64,000 nucleotides of DNA from Marinomonas flavescens (lineage in GTDB: Bacteria > Pseudomonadota > Gammaproteobacteria > Pseudomonadales > Marinomonadaceae). The position numbers and the translations under genes were made by a program. Numbering within the stretch: position 1 is the first letter of the stretch; each line of letters begins with the position of its first letter. The stretch is from assembly GCF_004352835.1 (NCBI RefSeq), contig NZ_SJSB01000005.1, positions 62,001 through 126,000 on the forward strand. The letters run 5' to 3'. A model generated the notes under the pieces. It saw only the letters and a list, made by a program, of their open reading frames with translations, was not told where the DNA came from and did not search any database. Positions 28,068 through 36,720 of the stretch are shown piece after piece.

Positions 28068-29375
28068 TTACTTGTCAGTATTTTTCTTAACTGATGATTT
28101 TCGAGGCGCTTCGTGTTTGATTTTTGATGCGTCTTTTGGCTTGGTATTGTTTCTTGGTTTTGATGGACCTTTACGTTCAGGTGCTTTGCTCTTACGAACA
28201 AAATTCAATACTGAAACAGGCACTGTTTTACGGACAGGGAATTCGTCAATTTCTTCACGTTCAATAATGTGTTTCAAACGGCTTTCGATTGCGCATAGGT
28301 TTTTAAAGTCACCCATAGCAACAAAAGAAATTGCTTCACCTTCGGCGCCAGCACGGCCCGTTCGTCCAATACGGTGAACGTACTCTTCTGGTTTAAACGG
28401 CAAATCGTAGTTAACCACACGGCTTAGATCGCCAATGTCGATACCACGAGCGGCAACGCCAGTTGCGACTAAGTATTTTAATTTACCAGATTTGAAGTCA
28501 GCCAGAATTTTTTCACGCATTGCTTGGCTTCTATCACCATGAATGGAGTCTGCTACTATGCCACGCTTGGCAAGTTGGGCCACTAGTTTGGCAGCACCGT
28601 GTTTTTTCTCGATGAAAATCAGCGCCTGATCCCATTCGTATTCTTTGATCAAATGGCTAAGCAATGCTGATTTAGTGTCTTTATCGACCGTGATTAACCA
28701 TTGTTTGATCGTTGGTGCTGTCTTTGTTCGTGGCGAAATTTTTATTTCTGTCGCAGCTTCACTGACTTTGCTGTCAGCAAAATCATAAGAAAGTGAGCGT
28801 ACACTGTCTGTTATTGTCGCAGAGAAGAATAGGTTTTGACGATGTTGAGGTAGGCGATCTAGTATTTTATACAGGTCATCTGAGAAGCCCATATCGATCA
28901 TTCGATCGGCCTCATCTAATACTAAGATTTCAAGCTCATCAAAGTGCACTGCACGTTGATGAGCTAAATCAAGCAATCGACCTGGGGTTGCTACCAGAAT
29001 ATCAACACCTTCAATTAAGCGCTGTTTTTGTGGCTCGATATCGACACCACCGTAAACGGCCATAGAGGTAAGTGCTAAATTTTTGCTATACAGGGCAATG
29101 TTGGCTTCTACCTGCACGGATAATTCACGTGTTGGTGTCAGGATCAATGCGTGTACACGTTTGCCGCGTAAGGTACGTTCTTTATTCAGTTTTTCTAGAA
29201 TCGGTAGAACAAACGCCGCTGTTTTACCGGTACCAGTTTGAGACGTGGCAACTAAGTCTTTACCGGCAAGAATAACGGGAATGGCTTGTCTCTGAATTTC
29301 TGTTGGGGTTCTGTAACCCAATTGTTTTGTGGCTTTTACAAGAGGGGAAGATAACCCAAGTTTTGAAAATGGCAT
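28068..29375 (-). CDS. DEAD-box ATP-dependent RNA helicase, RhlE-like
   Basis: The 435-residue helicase carries the full DEAD set: Q-motif (LGYRTPTEIQRQAIP), motif I (SQTGTGKT), Ia (PTRELSVQ), Ib (TPGRLLD), II (DEAD), III (SAT), V (ATGVAARGID) and VI (HRIGRTGRAG). The last 60 residues are a Lys/Arg/Pro-rich tail for RNA contact (KSKAPERKGPSKPRNN). RhlE-type proteins remodel ribosome precursors and degradosome substrates. The length is close to RhlE. It stands alone with its own promoter region to the right. Confidence 0.93.
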   Translation of the reverse strand: MPFSKLGLSSPLVKATKQLGYRTPTEIQRQAIPVILAGKDLVATSQTGTGKTAAFVLPILEKLNKERTLRGKRVHALILTPTRELSVQVEANIALYSKNLALTSMAVYGGVDIEPQKQRLIEGVDILVATPGRLLDLAHQRAVHFDELEILVLDEADRMIDMGFSDDLYKILDRLPQHRQNLFFSATITDSVRSLSYDFADSKVSEAATEIKISPRTKTAPTIKQWLITVDKDTKSALLSHLIKEYEWDQALIFIEKKHGAAKLVAQLAKRGIVADSIHGDRSQAMREKILADFKSGKLKYLVATGVAARGIDIGDLSRVVNYDLPFKPEEYVHRIGRTGRAGAEGEAISFVAMGDFKNLCAIESRLKHIIEREEIDEFPVRKTVPVSVLNFVRKSKAPERKGPSKPRNNTKPKDASKIKHEAPRKSSVKKNTDK

Positions 29376-29721
29376 AAAGGCTCAGCAGATATCATAAGGA
29401 TAGTAGTGCGCAGTATAACGTAAAAGCCATCGACCGTTGCTCGAATATGATAAAAAATGCGACTTTCTCATTGTTTGAACATCGTTAAATCATAGCGCTA
29501 AGAAAGCGTTGCCATGTTTACGTTGAGCGCTCTAAAAAATGAATGTAATAGATGATGAATGCTTTGCGATGAGTTGCTGCAATTTCGCGCGAATCATTTC
29601 TTGATTTGTTAGATCTACGAGAGAAAAAAATGGCCTATGTCTACTGGAAGCCAGAGGTTTACAGGCCATTTTTATTTGATCATTGTTCGGAGTCTTTCGT
29701 GTTATGCCTTTTAAGCTAGTG
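29376..29721. other. Intergenic region between helicase and glutaredoxin-like genes
   Basis: It holds the helicase promoter and a terminator for the glutaredoxin-like gene (29624-29673). No gene is seen. Confidence 0.5.
29624..29673 (-). terminator. Terminator of the glutaredoxin-like gene
   Basis: An 11-bp stem (AAAAATGGCCT with AGGCCATTTTT) with a 26-base loop is followed on the leftward strand by a run of T residues. Confidence 0.7.
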
Positions 29722-30093
29722 CTAGGCGAAACGTTTTTCTAAGTAGCGAATAATATCTGAAGATTCGTACATCCATTCTACTTGCCCTTCTTTCTCAATA
29801 CGCAAACAAGGTACTTTTATTGTGCCGCCGCCTTCTTGAAGCTCTTTACGGTAAGGAGAGCCTTCTGACGCGCTGCGAGTTTTGATTGGTAAGTTTAACT
29901 TGTACATAGCTCGGCGAGTTTTGATGCAGAAAGGACAGGCAAAAAACTGGTAAAGGGTTAGGTGCTGCACTTCTTCGTTAACTTGCTGTTGCTTTTCAGG
30001 TGTGCGTTTTAGCTTTGTTCCACGCGTTATCAGGTCAATGGTCGCGATGATGGCACCTAGCAGGTTACGAATTAGACTAATAAGTATTTTCAT
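29722..30093 (-). CDS. Membrane-anchored glutaredoxin-like protein (GST N-terminal fold)
   Basis: This 123-residue protein has an N-terminal hydrophobic helix (MKILISLIRNLLGAIIATIDL) that probably anchors it in the inner membrane. A thioredoxin-fold domain follows with an active-site C53-P-F-C56, a cis-Pro in IKVPCLRI and the C-terminal YESSDIIRYLEKRF that recalls glutaredoxins and GST N-terminal domains. Both cysteines are kept, so thiol-disulfide exchange is likely. It is monocistronic, with a terminator after it. Confidence 0.83.
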   Translation of the reverse strand: MKILISLIRNLLGAIIATIDLITRGTKLKRTPEKQQQVNEEVQHLTLYQFFACPFCIKTRRAMYKLNLPIKTRSASEGSPYRKELQEGGGTIKVPCLRIEKEGQVEWMYESSDIIRYLEKRFA

Positions 30094-30676
30094 ATGGGTT
30101 GCTTGTTTGCCCTCTTAATAAATAGGAATGATATCAATTTTCGCTCATTCTAGCGGTAAAGTATCAATTGTATAAGAGCTAGAAGCGAATGTTTTTTTAA
30201 GATATTGCTTGCTTCGTATTTCGGCGGGGTTTTGAATTGTTGCATCAGACCAGTGATGTCAGATGACTTTAGTGGTTTCATGGCTTGGTTATGACGTAGT
30301 TATGCTTGGTAATTGTCTTAAGTCATGCTGTCAGTTTATTTGCTGTTATCTCCTCATTTGCTACAAGTTAACCCATTTCAAAGTCCTCTTTGTTCCTGTA
30401 ATAATATAAACATGCCACACGGATTGACTGTGTCGTATCGCGTATGAAGCCTTAGGGCGGTTCAAATTGTGTTTGGTCTTTTTGTTGATAGACTGAGCAA
30501 AAATGGAGTAGGTTTTGATCTTGTAATCGCCAATGACTCAAAAGAGAGATAGGGTTCATGCGTCATTTTAACAAATACATTTTATCGTGGAATGCGTTGT
30601 TTCTAAAACGGAAGATTGTTTTTAATTCACGTATTGAATAAGCGCTATCTCACGATGTTAACAATGAGGTAATAAC
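30094..30676. other. 583-bp region without a convincing gene
   Basis: This region lies between the glutaredoxin-like gene and dps, which diverge. I see only one tiny frame (ATG at 30558, 27 codons, with AGGG in front), which I do not call. The dps promoter should lie near its right end; I cannot identify an OxyR or RpoS element by eye. Confidence 0.45.
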
Positions 30677-31147
30677 ATGACAGATATTAATATTGGTATT
30701 AATAAAGAAAACCGATCTGAAATTTCAGAGGGATTAAAACGCCTTTTGGCAGATTCTTATACCTTGTATTTACAGACTCATAATTTTCATTGGAACGTGA
30801 CGGGTCTTCAGTTCCGTGAGTTGCACTTAATGTTTGAAGAGCAATATCAAGAATTGGCGACTGCGGTGGATGATATCGCCGAGCGTATTCGTACCTTAGA
30901 TGTTCCTGCACCAGGTACCTACAAAGAATTTGCAAAGCTTGCTTCTATTAAAGAAGTAGACGGTGTACCAGCGTCTACTGATATGGTGAAAATTTTAACG
31001 AAAGGTCATGAGCAAGTCATTAGAACGGCTCGGAGTGTGTTGAAAATTGCCCAAGAAGCAGAGGATGAATCTTCTGCGTCATTGGTCTCTGATCGTATGC
31101 GTATACATGAGAAAACTGCGTGGATGTTGAGAGCAACGCAAGCTTAG
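30677..31147 (+). CDS. dps: Dps/ferritin-like DNA-protection protein
   Basis: The 156-residue protein forms a dodecameric iron-storage shell. The ferroxidase residues lie in [10 protein letters not shown] and [23 protein letters not shown] (His, Asp and Glu of the intersubunit site). The N-terminal tail ([16 protein letters not shown]) has few basic residues. DNA binding may therefore be weaker than in E. coli Dps, and the shorter tail is of the type found in many marine Dps proteins. It detoxifies peroxide with Fe2+. Confidence 0.93.
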   Translation: MTDINIGINKENRSEISEGLKRLLADSYTLYLQTHNFHWNVTGLQFRELHLMFEEQYQELATAVDDIAERIRTLDVPAPGTYKEFAKLASIKEVDGVPASTDMVKILTKGHEQVIRTARSVLKIAQEAEDESSASLVSDRMRIHEKTAWMLRATQA

Positions 31148-31162
31148 CCAGTATTAGGCCAG

Positions 31163-31195
31163 TAACTATCTCTAATCATTTTATCCAGTTACTGG
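31163..31195 (+). terminator. Stem-loop after dps
   Basis: GCCAGTAAC pairs with GTTACTGGC across an AT-rich loop about 15-50 bases after the dps stop. It lies between dps and the MtfA gene, which face each other. No strong T-run; coordinates are approximate. Confidence 0.5.
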
Positions 31196-31223
31196 CTGCT
31201 TTATGTTCACGGTGTTTGCTAGG

Positions 31224-32015
31224 CTAAGTATTTTCTTTTGACTCTTTGAGGTCTGGGGTTTGTCGGTAAAATTGACACAGTAGTCGGTAGACTTCAGGCA
31301 TATGTTTTTTCATTCTATGAGGTGCTTCGAAGAAAGTTTCGCTGCACACTGCGAAAAACTCTGCGGGATTGGTAAGAGCATATTCGTCTAGTGGTAATGG
31401 CCGATGGTGTTGCCAATCAATTGATAGGCGTTCCCAAGCATTCGTGAAAGCATCATGCCATTCTCCAGGGCGCATGTCTGGATGCATTGGTGGTGCTCCG
31501 TTAGCGCCATCGCGTAGCATGTCCAGTTTATGGGCAAATTCATGGATAACCACGTTACTTGCGTGGCCATGTCTGGCGTGTGCGCCTGTTTCACAAATCG
31601 ATTCCCATGACAGTATTAGGGGCCCGCGTAACCATGCTTCACCGCTTAATCCTGGTGCTTGGCTATGTACGACACCATCTTCGCTTTGATAGGGTCTATT
31701 AGGGACAAAATCACCCTTATAAAGAATAATCGTACTCCAATGATCGTACCAGTTTAGCCCTAAATTTAGGATAGGCACGCACGCCATTGTTGCAAGGCGC
31801 AAACACATCTCATCGGTTATTTCAGCATCCCCTCCGGGAGAGATGGATTTATGGACTAGAAAACGCATGGTTAATTGCCGTAAGGCGTCGCGCTCTTCTC
31901 CTTGATAGCGTTCCATTACGTGCCAGCCGTCTATAGCGGCCTCCCATTGCGCAGGGGTTATGTCGATTTTTTCAATTTTCTTGTCTTCCCACCAGTGGGT
32001 TATCTGATCAAACAT
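31224..32015 (-). CDS. mtfA: MtfA-like M90 zinc peptidase
   Basis: The product has 263 residues. The metallopeptidase motif HEFAHKLD (HExxH) lies mid-protein, followed by the family's DGANGAPP and TNPAEFFAVCSETFFE, which supplies the third zinc ligand. E. coli MtfA binds the Mlc repressor and shows aminopeptidase activity; it influences ptsG expression. No mlc or ptsG gene is in the window, so the partner here is unknown. Length is the usual 260-270. Confidence 0.9.
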   Translation of the reverse strand: MFDQITHWWEDKKIEKIDITPAQWEAAIDGWHVMERYQGEERDALRQLTMRFLVHKSISPGGDAEITDEMCLRLATMACVPILNLGLNWYDHWSTIILYKGDFVPNRPYQSEDGVVHSQAPGLSGEAWLRGPLILSWESICETGAHARHGHASNVVIHEFAHKLDMLRDGANGAPPMHPDMRPGEWHDAFTNAWERLSIDWQHHRPLPLDEYALTNPAEFFAVCSETFFEAPHRMKKHMPEVYRLLCQFYRQTPDLKESKENT

Positions 32016-32253
32016 TGGCGTTCCCTAATAGGTTAGATTCAAATGAAAATACTCTTTTTTTATATTAAAGGCAGTGCGTTTTATTTAATACGCAATTCAT
32101 CCTAAATTTTGTTGCTATTCAGTGATTGAATCGAGAAGATTAAACTGTCTTGATGGTTCAAGAGAAATATTTGAGAAAAGTGTTTGTTGTTTAGGGCAGA
32201 CAAAATGTTAACTTGCCAAAAGTTATTTTAAATTTTCACCATAAGGGTTCAAC

Positions 32254-32535
32254 ATGCACGTGGATAAAGCGAAAAAACGTATCGCTAAACAAGTAAAAAA
32301 GGGCTTCAAAGGATACCCTGCGATTTCACTAGAGTACTTTGGTGCATCAAAAGAGCTAGCAACAGAAGTCGCGATTAGCTTCACGATGGAAGAGGGCGAT
32401 GAGCCACAAGAGCAGAGGTTCTCCGCTGAAACAGATGTGCGTGAAGATGAAACCATTCAATCGGTGCTCGTTAAAATTATTGAAAGAGCCGATGCAAAAA
32501 GTGTGACGGAAGTCGCTGGTGTAACAGTACTTTAA
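32254..32535 (+). CDS. Conserved small protein of unknown function
   Basis: This is a 93-residue basic-then-acidic protein. It begins with KAKKRIAKQVKKGFKGYPAISLEYFG and ends with DETIQSVLVKIIERADAKSVTEVAGVTVL. The charged N-terminus and regular beta-like end suggest a small soluble domain. An AAGGG ribosome site precedes the ATG. I recall similar conserved hypothetical proteins in gammaproteobacteria, but no function is known to me. It lies about 220 bp upstream of hemB. Confidence 0.75.
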   Translation: MHVDKAKKRIAKQVKKGFKGYPAISLEYFGASKELATEVAISFTMEEGDEPQEQRFSAETDVREDETIQSVLVKIIERADAKSVTEVAGVTVL

Positions 32536-32752
32536 TTTGAGTTGGATATTGAAGCGAAACAGCGAATACACTTCTGAAACGAGGAAATGTTAAGCTCGTT
32601 GTTTTGCGTTTTTCTGATGTATACCATAGAAATGTGTTTATTTTATGAATCCTTTTTGCTTACCATAGCTTACTACCTTCGCTCGGGTGTACCCTTCGTT
32701 TCAACAAATTGTTGAATTCGCGTATTAACGCGGTTACTCGTAAGGAATACAC

Positions 32753-33733
32753 ATGTCAGCTTCTGTTGGTCCTCTAAAACGTTTACGTCGTCTTCGTGGC
32801 ACGCCAGCCATGCGTGATTTAGTTCGAGAAAATGATTTTTCTCTGAACGATTTAATTTACCCACTTTTTATTGAAGAAGGTATTGATAAGGCGATCCCTC
32901 TAACCAAGTTGCCGGGCATCTTTCGTTTGCCAGAAAACGATCTAGCACAAGAGACAAGAGATTTGTTTGCCTTGGGAATTCGTTATGTGATGCCGTTTGG
33001 CATTAGTCATCACAAAGATGCCCTTGGTAGCGACACTTGGAAAGATGATGGTTTATTAGCACGAATGATTATGACCATTAAAGAAGCATGCCCTGAGATG
33101 GTAGTGATTCCTGATATTTGTTTCTGTGAATATACCGATCATGGTCATTGTGGTGTGGTTCATAACGGCGATGTTGAAAACGATGAAAGTGTTAACAATC
33201 TAGTGAAGCAATGTATTACGGCAGCCAAGGCTGGGGCTGATATGTTGGCGCCATCAGCGATGATGGATGGACAAGTATTAGCTATTCGTCAGGGGCTTGA
33301 TAAGGCGGGTTTTAAACAGGTCGGTATTCTGGCGCATTCTGCGAAGTTTGCTTCTTCTTTCTATGGACCGTTTCGTGAAGCGGTTGAAAGTGAGTTAGAT
33401 GGAGACAGAAAATCCTATCAGCTGGATTGTGCTAATGGTCGTCAGGCGATGCAAGAAGCCTTGCTAGATGAGCAAGAAGGCGCTGATATTTTGATGGTTA
33501 AGCCTGGCACCCCATATTTGGATGTATTGGCCAATTTACGCAAAGAGACTCATCTTCCACTGGCGTCTTACCAAGTAGGTGGTGAATACGCTGGAATTAA
33601 GTTTGCAGCATTGGCTGGCGCGCTCGATGAGCAACAAGTCGTGTTCGAAACGTTAGTAGGATTTAAACGAGCAGGGGCTTCTTTGATTGTGACTTACTAC
33701 GCGAAACAAGTGGCTGAGTGGCTAGCTAAATAA
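32753..33733 (+). CDS. hemB: Delta-aminolevulinic acid dehydratase (porphobilinogen synthase)
   Basis: The 326-residue enzyme condenses two 5-aminolevulinate molecules to porphobilinogen in haem synthesis. The catalytic lysines lie in GILAHSAKFASSFYGPFR and in ILMVKPGTPYLD. The zinc cysteines are in DICFCEYTDHGHCG (three Cys), so this is a zinc-type enzyme rather than the Mg-only Pseudomonas type. Length is normal. A strong terminator follows. Confidence 0.97.
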   Translation: MSASVGPLKRLRRLRGTPAMRDLVRENDFSLNDLIYPLFIEEGIDKAIPLTKLPGIFRLPENDLAQETRDLFALGIRYVMPFGISHHKDALGSDTWKDDGLLARMIMTIKEACPEMVVIPDICFCEYTDHGHCGVVHNGDVENDESVNNLVKQCITAAKAGADMLAPSAMMDGQVLAIRQGLDKAGFKQVGILAHSAKFASSFYGPFREAVESELDGDRKSYQLDCANGRQAMQEALLDEQEGADILMVKPGTPYLDVLANLRKETHLPLASYQVGGEYAGIKFAALAGALDEQQVVFETLVGFKRAGASLIVTYYAKQVAEWLAK

Positions 33734-33757
33734 ATTACCTTATAAATAATAAGAGGT

Positions 33758-33797
33758 AAAAAAAGGGGGCTATCAATAATGATGGCCCCCTTTTTTA
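33758..33797. terminator. Bidirectional terminator between hemB and the AGCS symporter
   Basis: A GGGGGC...GCCCCC stem with adjoining A-U pairs is flanked by an A-run on the left and a T-run on the right. It can terminate both converging transcripts. Confidence 0.9.
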
Positions 33798-33839
33798 TTA
33801 CCAAGATAGAAGATCAATAAACAGTATTAGCAACAAACG

Positions 33840-35363
33840 TTATTTGTTTTTTGCTTCTGCTGCTTCTTCTGCTTGTTGTTTTTCATAACGCTCTTCCCAG
33901 AAGTCGGCGCCTTTAATACCAAGGGCTTTTGGGTTAAACGTGTATTTTTTGACGCCTTCGGCTTTTTGACGTTCATAGTCGCGAAGGGTTTTTATCGTTG
34001 GCTTCGATAGGAAGAAGATCACTAGGATGCCAACAATGTTTATCCATGCCATTAAACCAACGCCCACATCGCCTAGGTTCCAAATGTAACCTGCGGTGTT
34101 GACCGTACCGTACGCAACCATGAACATAATCAATAATTTAACCAATGTTAGTGGAATATTGAACTTCAAAGTACGACGTAAGTACGCCACGTTGGTTTCT
34201 GCAATGTAGTAATACGCCAAGATCGTAGTGAAGGCGAAAAAGAACAGTGCGATACCAACAAATATAGGTCCTACACCACCAAAAACATGAGCCAGCGCCA
34301 TTTGAGTGAACGCAGGAGAGGCGATGATAGTTGCTGGATCAACGTGTTGAACGATGAACTGGCCATCAGGTAGGCTACCTTGCACATTGTACTGTTGCGT
34401 GATCAAAATCATCAGAGCTGTCGCAGTACAAATGAATAATGTATCAACATAAACAGAAAATGCTTGAACAAGTCCTTGCTGTGCTGGATGTTCTACTTCT
34501 GCAGCAGCGGCCGCATGAGGACCAGTACCTTGACCTGCTTCGTTAGAATAAATACCACGTTTTACACCCCAACCAATCGCTGCGCCAAAGCCTGCTTGAG
34601 CAGTAAAGGCATCAGAGAAAATCAATTTGAAAATGTCAGGTACTTGGTGAATATTTAGAAAAACAACGATCAACGCCATGACAATGTAACCCAGTGCCAT
34701 GAAAGGAACGATGATTTGAGTAAAGTTCGCAATTCGCTTGATGCCACCAAAGATAATGAAGGCTAAGACCAACAAGATGACAGCCAAAGCCACCAATTTA
34801 GTTGAGCTAACATCACCGAATGAACTGGATACAATAGAACCCGGTCCAAATATTTCTACTACGGCATTACCAACAGCATTGGCTTGAATGCCTGGTAGAA
34901 AAACGCCACAAGCGATAATAGAAGCGAGTGCGAATAAAACGCCTAACCAACGCCATCCAAGACAGCGGTCAAAGTAGTAAGCGGGTCCACCACGGTATTG
35001 ACCATCTTCACTTACTTTATATAGCTGTCCAAGTGTGGATTCTGCATAAGCGGTACTGGCGCCTAAGAAAGCCACCACCCACATCCAGAATACGGCGCCA
35101 GGGCCACCAAAACCAATGGCAGCAGCAACACCTGCGATATTACCAACACCAACACGACCAGATAAAGAAACCGCTAGGGCCTGAAAAGACGAAATGCCTT
35201 TGTCTGATTCGTTAGAGCTGAGCAATAAATTGCACATTTCTTTGAAATGTCTAACCTGAGCAAAACGAGTGAGTACGGAATAGAATAATCCTGCGCCTAG
35301 ACACAAATAGATTAATACTGGGCTCCAAATGACTCCGTTTAGAAAGTCAATGAATGCTTGCAT
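33840..35363 (-). CDS. Alanine/glycine:sodium symporter (AGCS family)
   Basis: This 507-residue inner-membrane transporter has about 10-11 helices. The signatures GVGNIAGVAAAIGFGGPGAVFWMWV near the start and SNEAGQGTGPHAAAAAEVEHPAQQG near residue 275 identify the AGCS family. These proteins import alanine, glycine or related small amino acids with Na+. The soluble C-terminal tail (EKQQAEEAAEAKNK) is charged. Its promoter region contains an inverted repeat (35415-35435). Confidence 0.93.
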   Translation of the reverse strand: MQAFIDFLNGVIWSPVLIYLCLGAGLFYSVLTRFAQVRHFKEMCNLLLSSNESDKGISSFQALAVSLSGRVGVGNIAGVAAAIGFGGPGAVFWMWVVAFLGASTAYAESTLGQLYKVSEDGQYRGGPAYYFDRCLGWRWLGVLFALASIIACGVFLPGIQANAVGNAVVEIFGPGSIVSSSFGDVSSTKLVALAVILLVLAFIIFGGIKRIANFTQIIVPFMALGYIVMALIVVFLNIHQVPDIFKLIFSDAFTAQAGFGAAIGWGVKRGIYSNEAGQGTGPHAAAAAEVEHPAQQGLVQAFSVYVDTLFICTATALMILITQQYNVQGSLPDGQFIVQHVDPATIIASPAFTQMALAHVFGGVGPIFVGIALFFFAFTTILAYYYIAETNVAYLRRTLKFNIPLTLVKLLIMFMVAYGTVNTAGYIWNLGDVGVGLMAWINIVGILVIFFLSKPTIKTLRDYERQKAEGVKKYTFNPKALGIKGADFWEERYEKQQAEEAAEAKNK

Positions 35364-35414
35364 ATGTAAGTCTCCAAAGTGATTGCTTTGTAAGCATTGT
35401 TATATTTTTTTTTG

Positions 35415-35435
35415 GATTATTAGGTGCTAATAATC
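35415..35435. promoter_or_regulatory. Inverted repeat upstream of the symporter gene
   Basis: An 8-bp perfect dyad GATTATTA/TAATAATC with a five-base centre lies about 50-70 bp before the symporter start. It may be a repressor operator; no matching regulator is nearby. Confidence 0.35.
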
Positions 35436-35717
35436 TTAATCCTTGTTATTGATAAACCAACAGAAAGAAACTAATGACAGTTAATTGGTTTACTAAAAAC
35501 GAGGGCGACAGGAATCTAGCACGAAAAAAGAAAATGAAAAAGAAAATCAGCCGTTCTTGGTAAAAAGAGCGTTTGTTTTGATAAATCAATATGATATGGA
35601 TGTTTTTTAAGCGTTTTTCAAAGCAGAAGGATGTGTGTTCAGTCTAGCGTGTGAAATCATATTTCAAGTTTAATTATTTAGAATAGTTAATTAACAGGTC
35701 TGAGTCCCCCAGACTTT

Positions 35718-35749
35718 ACTAGATACCGATTAACAAATCGGTATCTAGT
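35718..35749 (-). terminator. Perfect 14-bp stem-loop after the 2H-like gene
   Basis: ACTAGATACCGATT pairs with AATCGGTATCTAGT across an AACA loop, about 40 bp downstream of the 2H-like stop. T-runs are weak. Confidence 0.6.
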
Positions 35750-35787
35750 TCGTTTCTATACTTTGCCAACACTTAAATCAGTGGCTG

Positions 35788-36480
35788 TCATTTAAATAGA
35801 TAGCGGGCGATAACTTCTTTTTGTTGTCCCCATTCATCAGCAATGCCAATACCAATGCCAATGATTTTCCCTTTCGCTTGAGGTGGATTTGCTTTCATTT
35901 TTACGTTGAAGCTAGCAAGCTTTGAGCTTTTTTCGTTTGCCAATAACGTCAAATGAGGTTGAAAGTTTTGGAAAACATTTGGGCTTCCGTAGCGCTGGAA
36001 GGCGGCTAGTTTATTCGGATAGCTTTTTACCCACCCTGGTAACACTGCATTGTGATCACGGAGTGGTTCAATGGCTAAAGTGACTTCGTCTGCGAGTCTT
36101 TGTAAGGAATTAGATGGCTCTAAGTTGATGAAAGCCCAGTTACTTTGTGTAACCGTGAGACCTTTTGCGTCAATCGGGAAGGCTTTAAAGTTCTGGGCTA
36201 TTTTCTCTACTGCTTGCTTGATTGCTGCTTCTGACCCTTCAGGAAAATCTGTTAGATACAGAGTCGCGTGAACTGGAAAACCTTTCTCATAAAAGGTGTT
36301 GATGCCTTCTTTTTTAAGAGAATCACTTGTGTGTTTTACCAAGTCGCTGATGGGTTGAGAAGGAATCGCGAAAACATCCATACTAAGGCTTTTTGCTGAG
36401 GCACCAGTGGAAAAGCCTATTAAACTCATGAGGAAAATACAGGTGTATTTCAGTCTTGTTGTATTGCTTGCCTTGATCAT
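35788..36480 (-). CDS. Secreted 2H-phosphoesterase-like protein
   Basis: The product has 230 residues with a Sec signal peptide (YTCIFLMSLIGFSTGASA, cut near residue 29). Two HxT motifs typical of 2H phosphoesterases and 2'-5' RNA ligase-like proteins are present: H71-A-T-L and H176-L-T-L, about 105 residues apart. The intervening region has no other known domain. Cytosolic relatives act on cyclic phosphates in RNA ends; an exported member suggests use of environmental nucleotides or RNA fragments. The assignment rests on motif spacing and the signal peptide. Confidence 0.62.
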   Translation of the reverse strand: MIKASNTTRLKYTCIFLMSLIGFSTGASAKSLSMDVFAIPSQPISDLVKHTSDSLKKEGINTFYEKGFPVHATLYLTDFPEGSEAAIKQAVEKIAQNFKAFPIDAKGLTVTQSNWAFINLEPSNSLQRLADEVTLAIEPLRDHNAVLPGWVKSYPNKLAAFQRYGSPNVFQNFQPHLTLLANEKSSKLASFNVKMKANPPQAKGKIIGIGIGIADEWGQQKEVIARYLFK

Positions 36481-36659
36481 ATCTTGCGTCCTTTTACTGA
36501 ATGGGAAAGCCTGCCTTAGGCAGCGTAAGGTTTATTATCATAACCAGTAAACCGTACTTTAAATTATTCATATGACGATATGAATAATTTAAATAGATGA
36601 TAAAGTCAATTTTCTCATCATTTTACGGTCCAATATGAGTTTTAGTTAGATGCTTAAAA

Positions 36660-36699
36660 ATAAAAAAAAACCGATATTGGCTTCAGCCAATATCGGTTT
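36660..36699 (-). terminator. Terminator of the TRAP transporter operon
   Basis: A 15-bp near-perfect stem (AAACCGATATTGG with its complement) around a short loop is followed on the leftward strand by eight or more T residues. It ends the leftward TRAP transcript. Confidence 0.92.
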
Positions 36700-36720
36700 C
36701 TGTTGTGCTGTTTTATATTG

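Larger units (their letters stand above)
35364..35787. other. Intergenic region with two hairpins
   Basis: It holds the AGCS promoter, an 8-bp inverted repeat at 35415-35435 (GATTATTA with TAATAATC) that could be an operator, and a 14-bp hairpin at 35718-35749 after the 2H-like gene. No gene is seen. Confidence 0.5.

Noticed and set aside
28018..28377. Rightward open frame covering the end of the helicase gene
   Set aside because: It is the antisense of the well-supported helicase C-terminus and begins inside the hairpin.
30558..30641. 27-codon frame with AGGG in front, upstream of dps
   Set aside because: Too short to judge, and no sign of conservation can be seen from one sequence.
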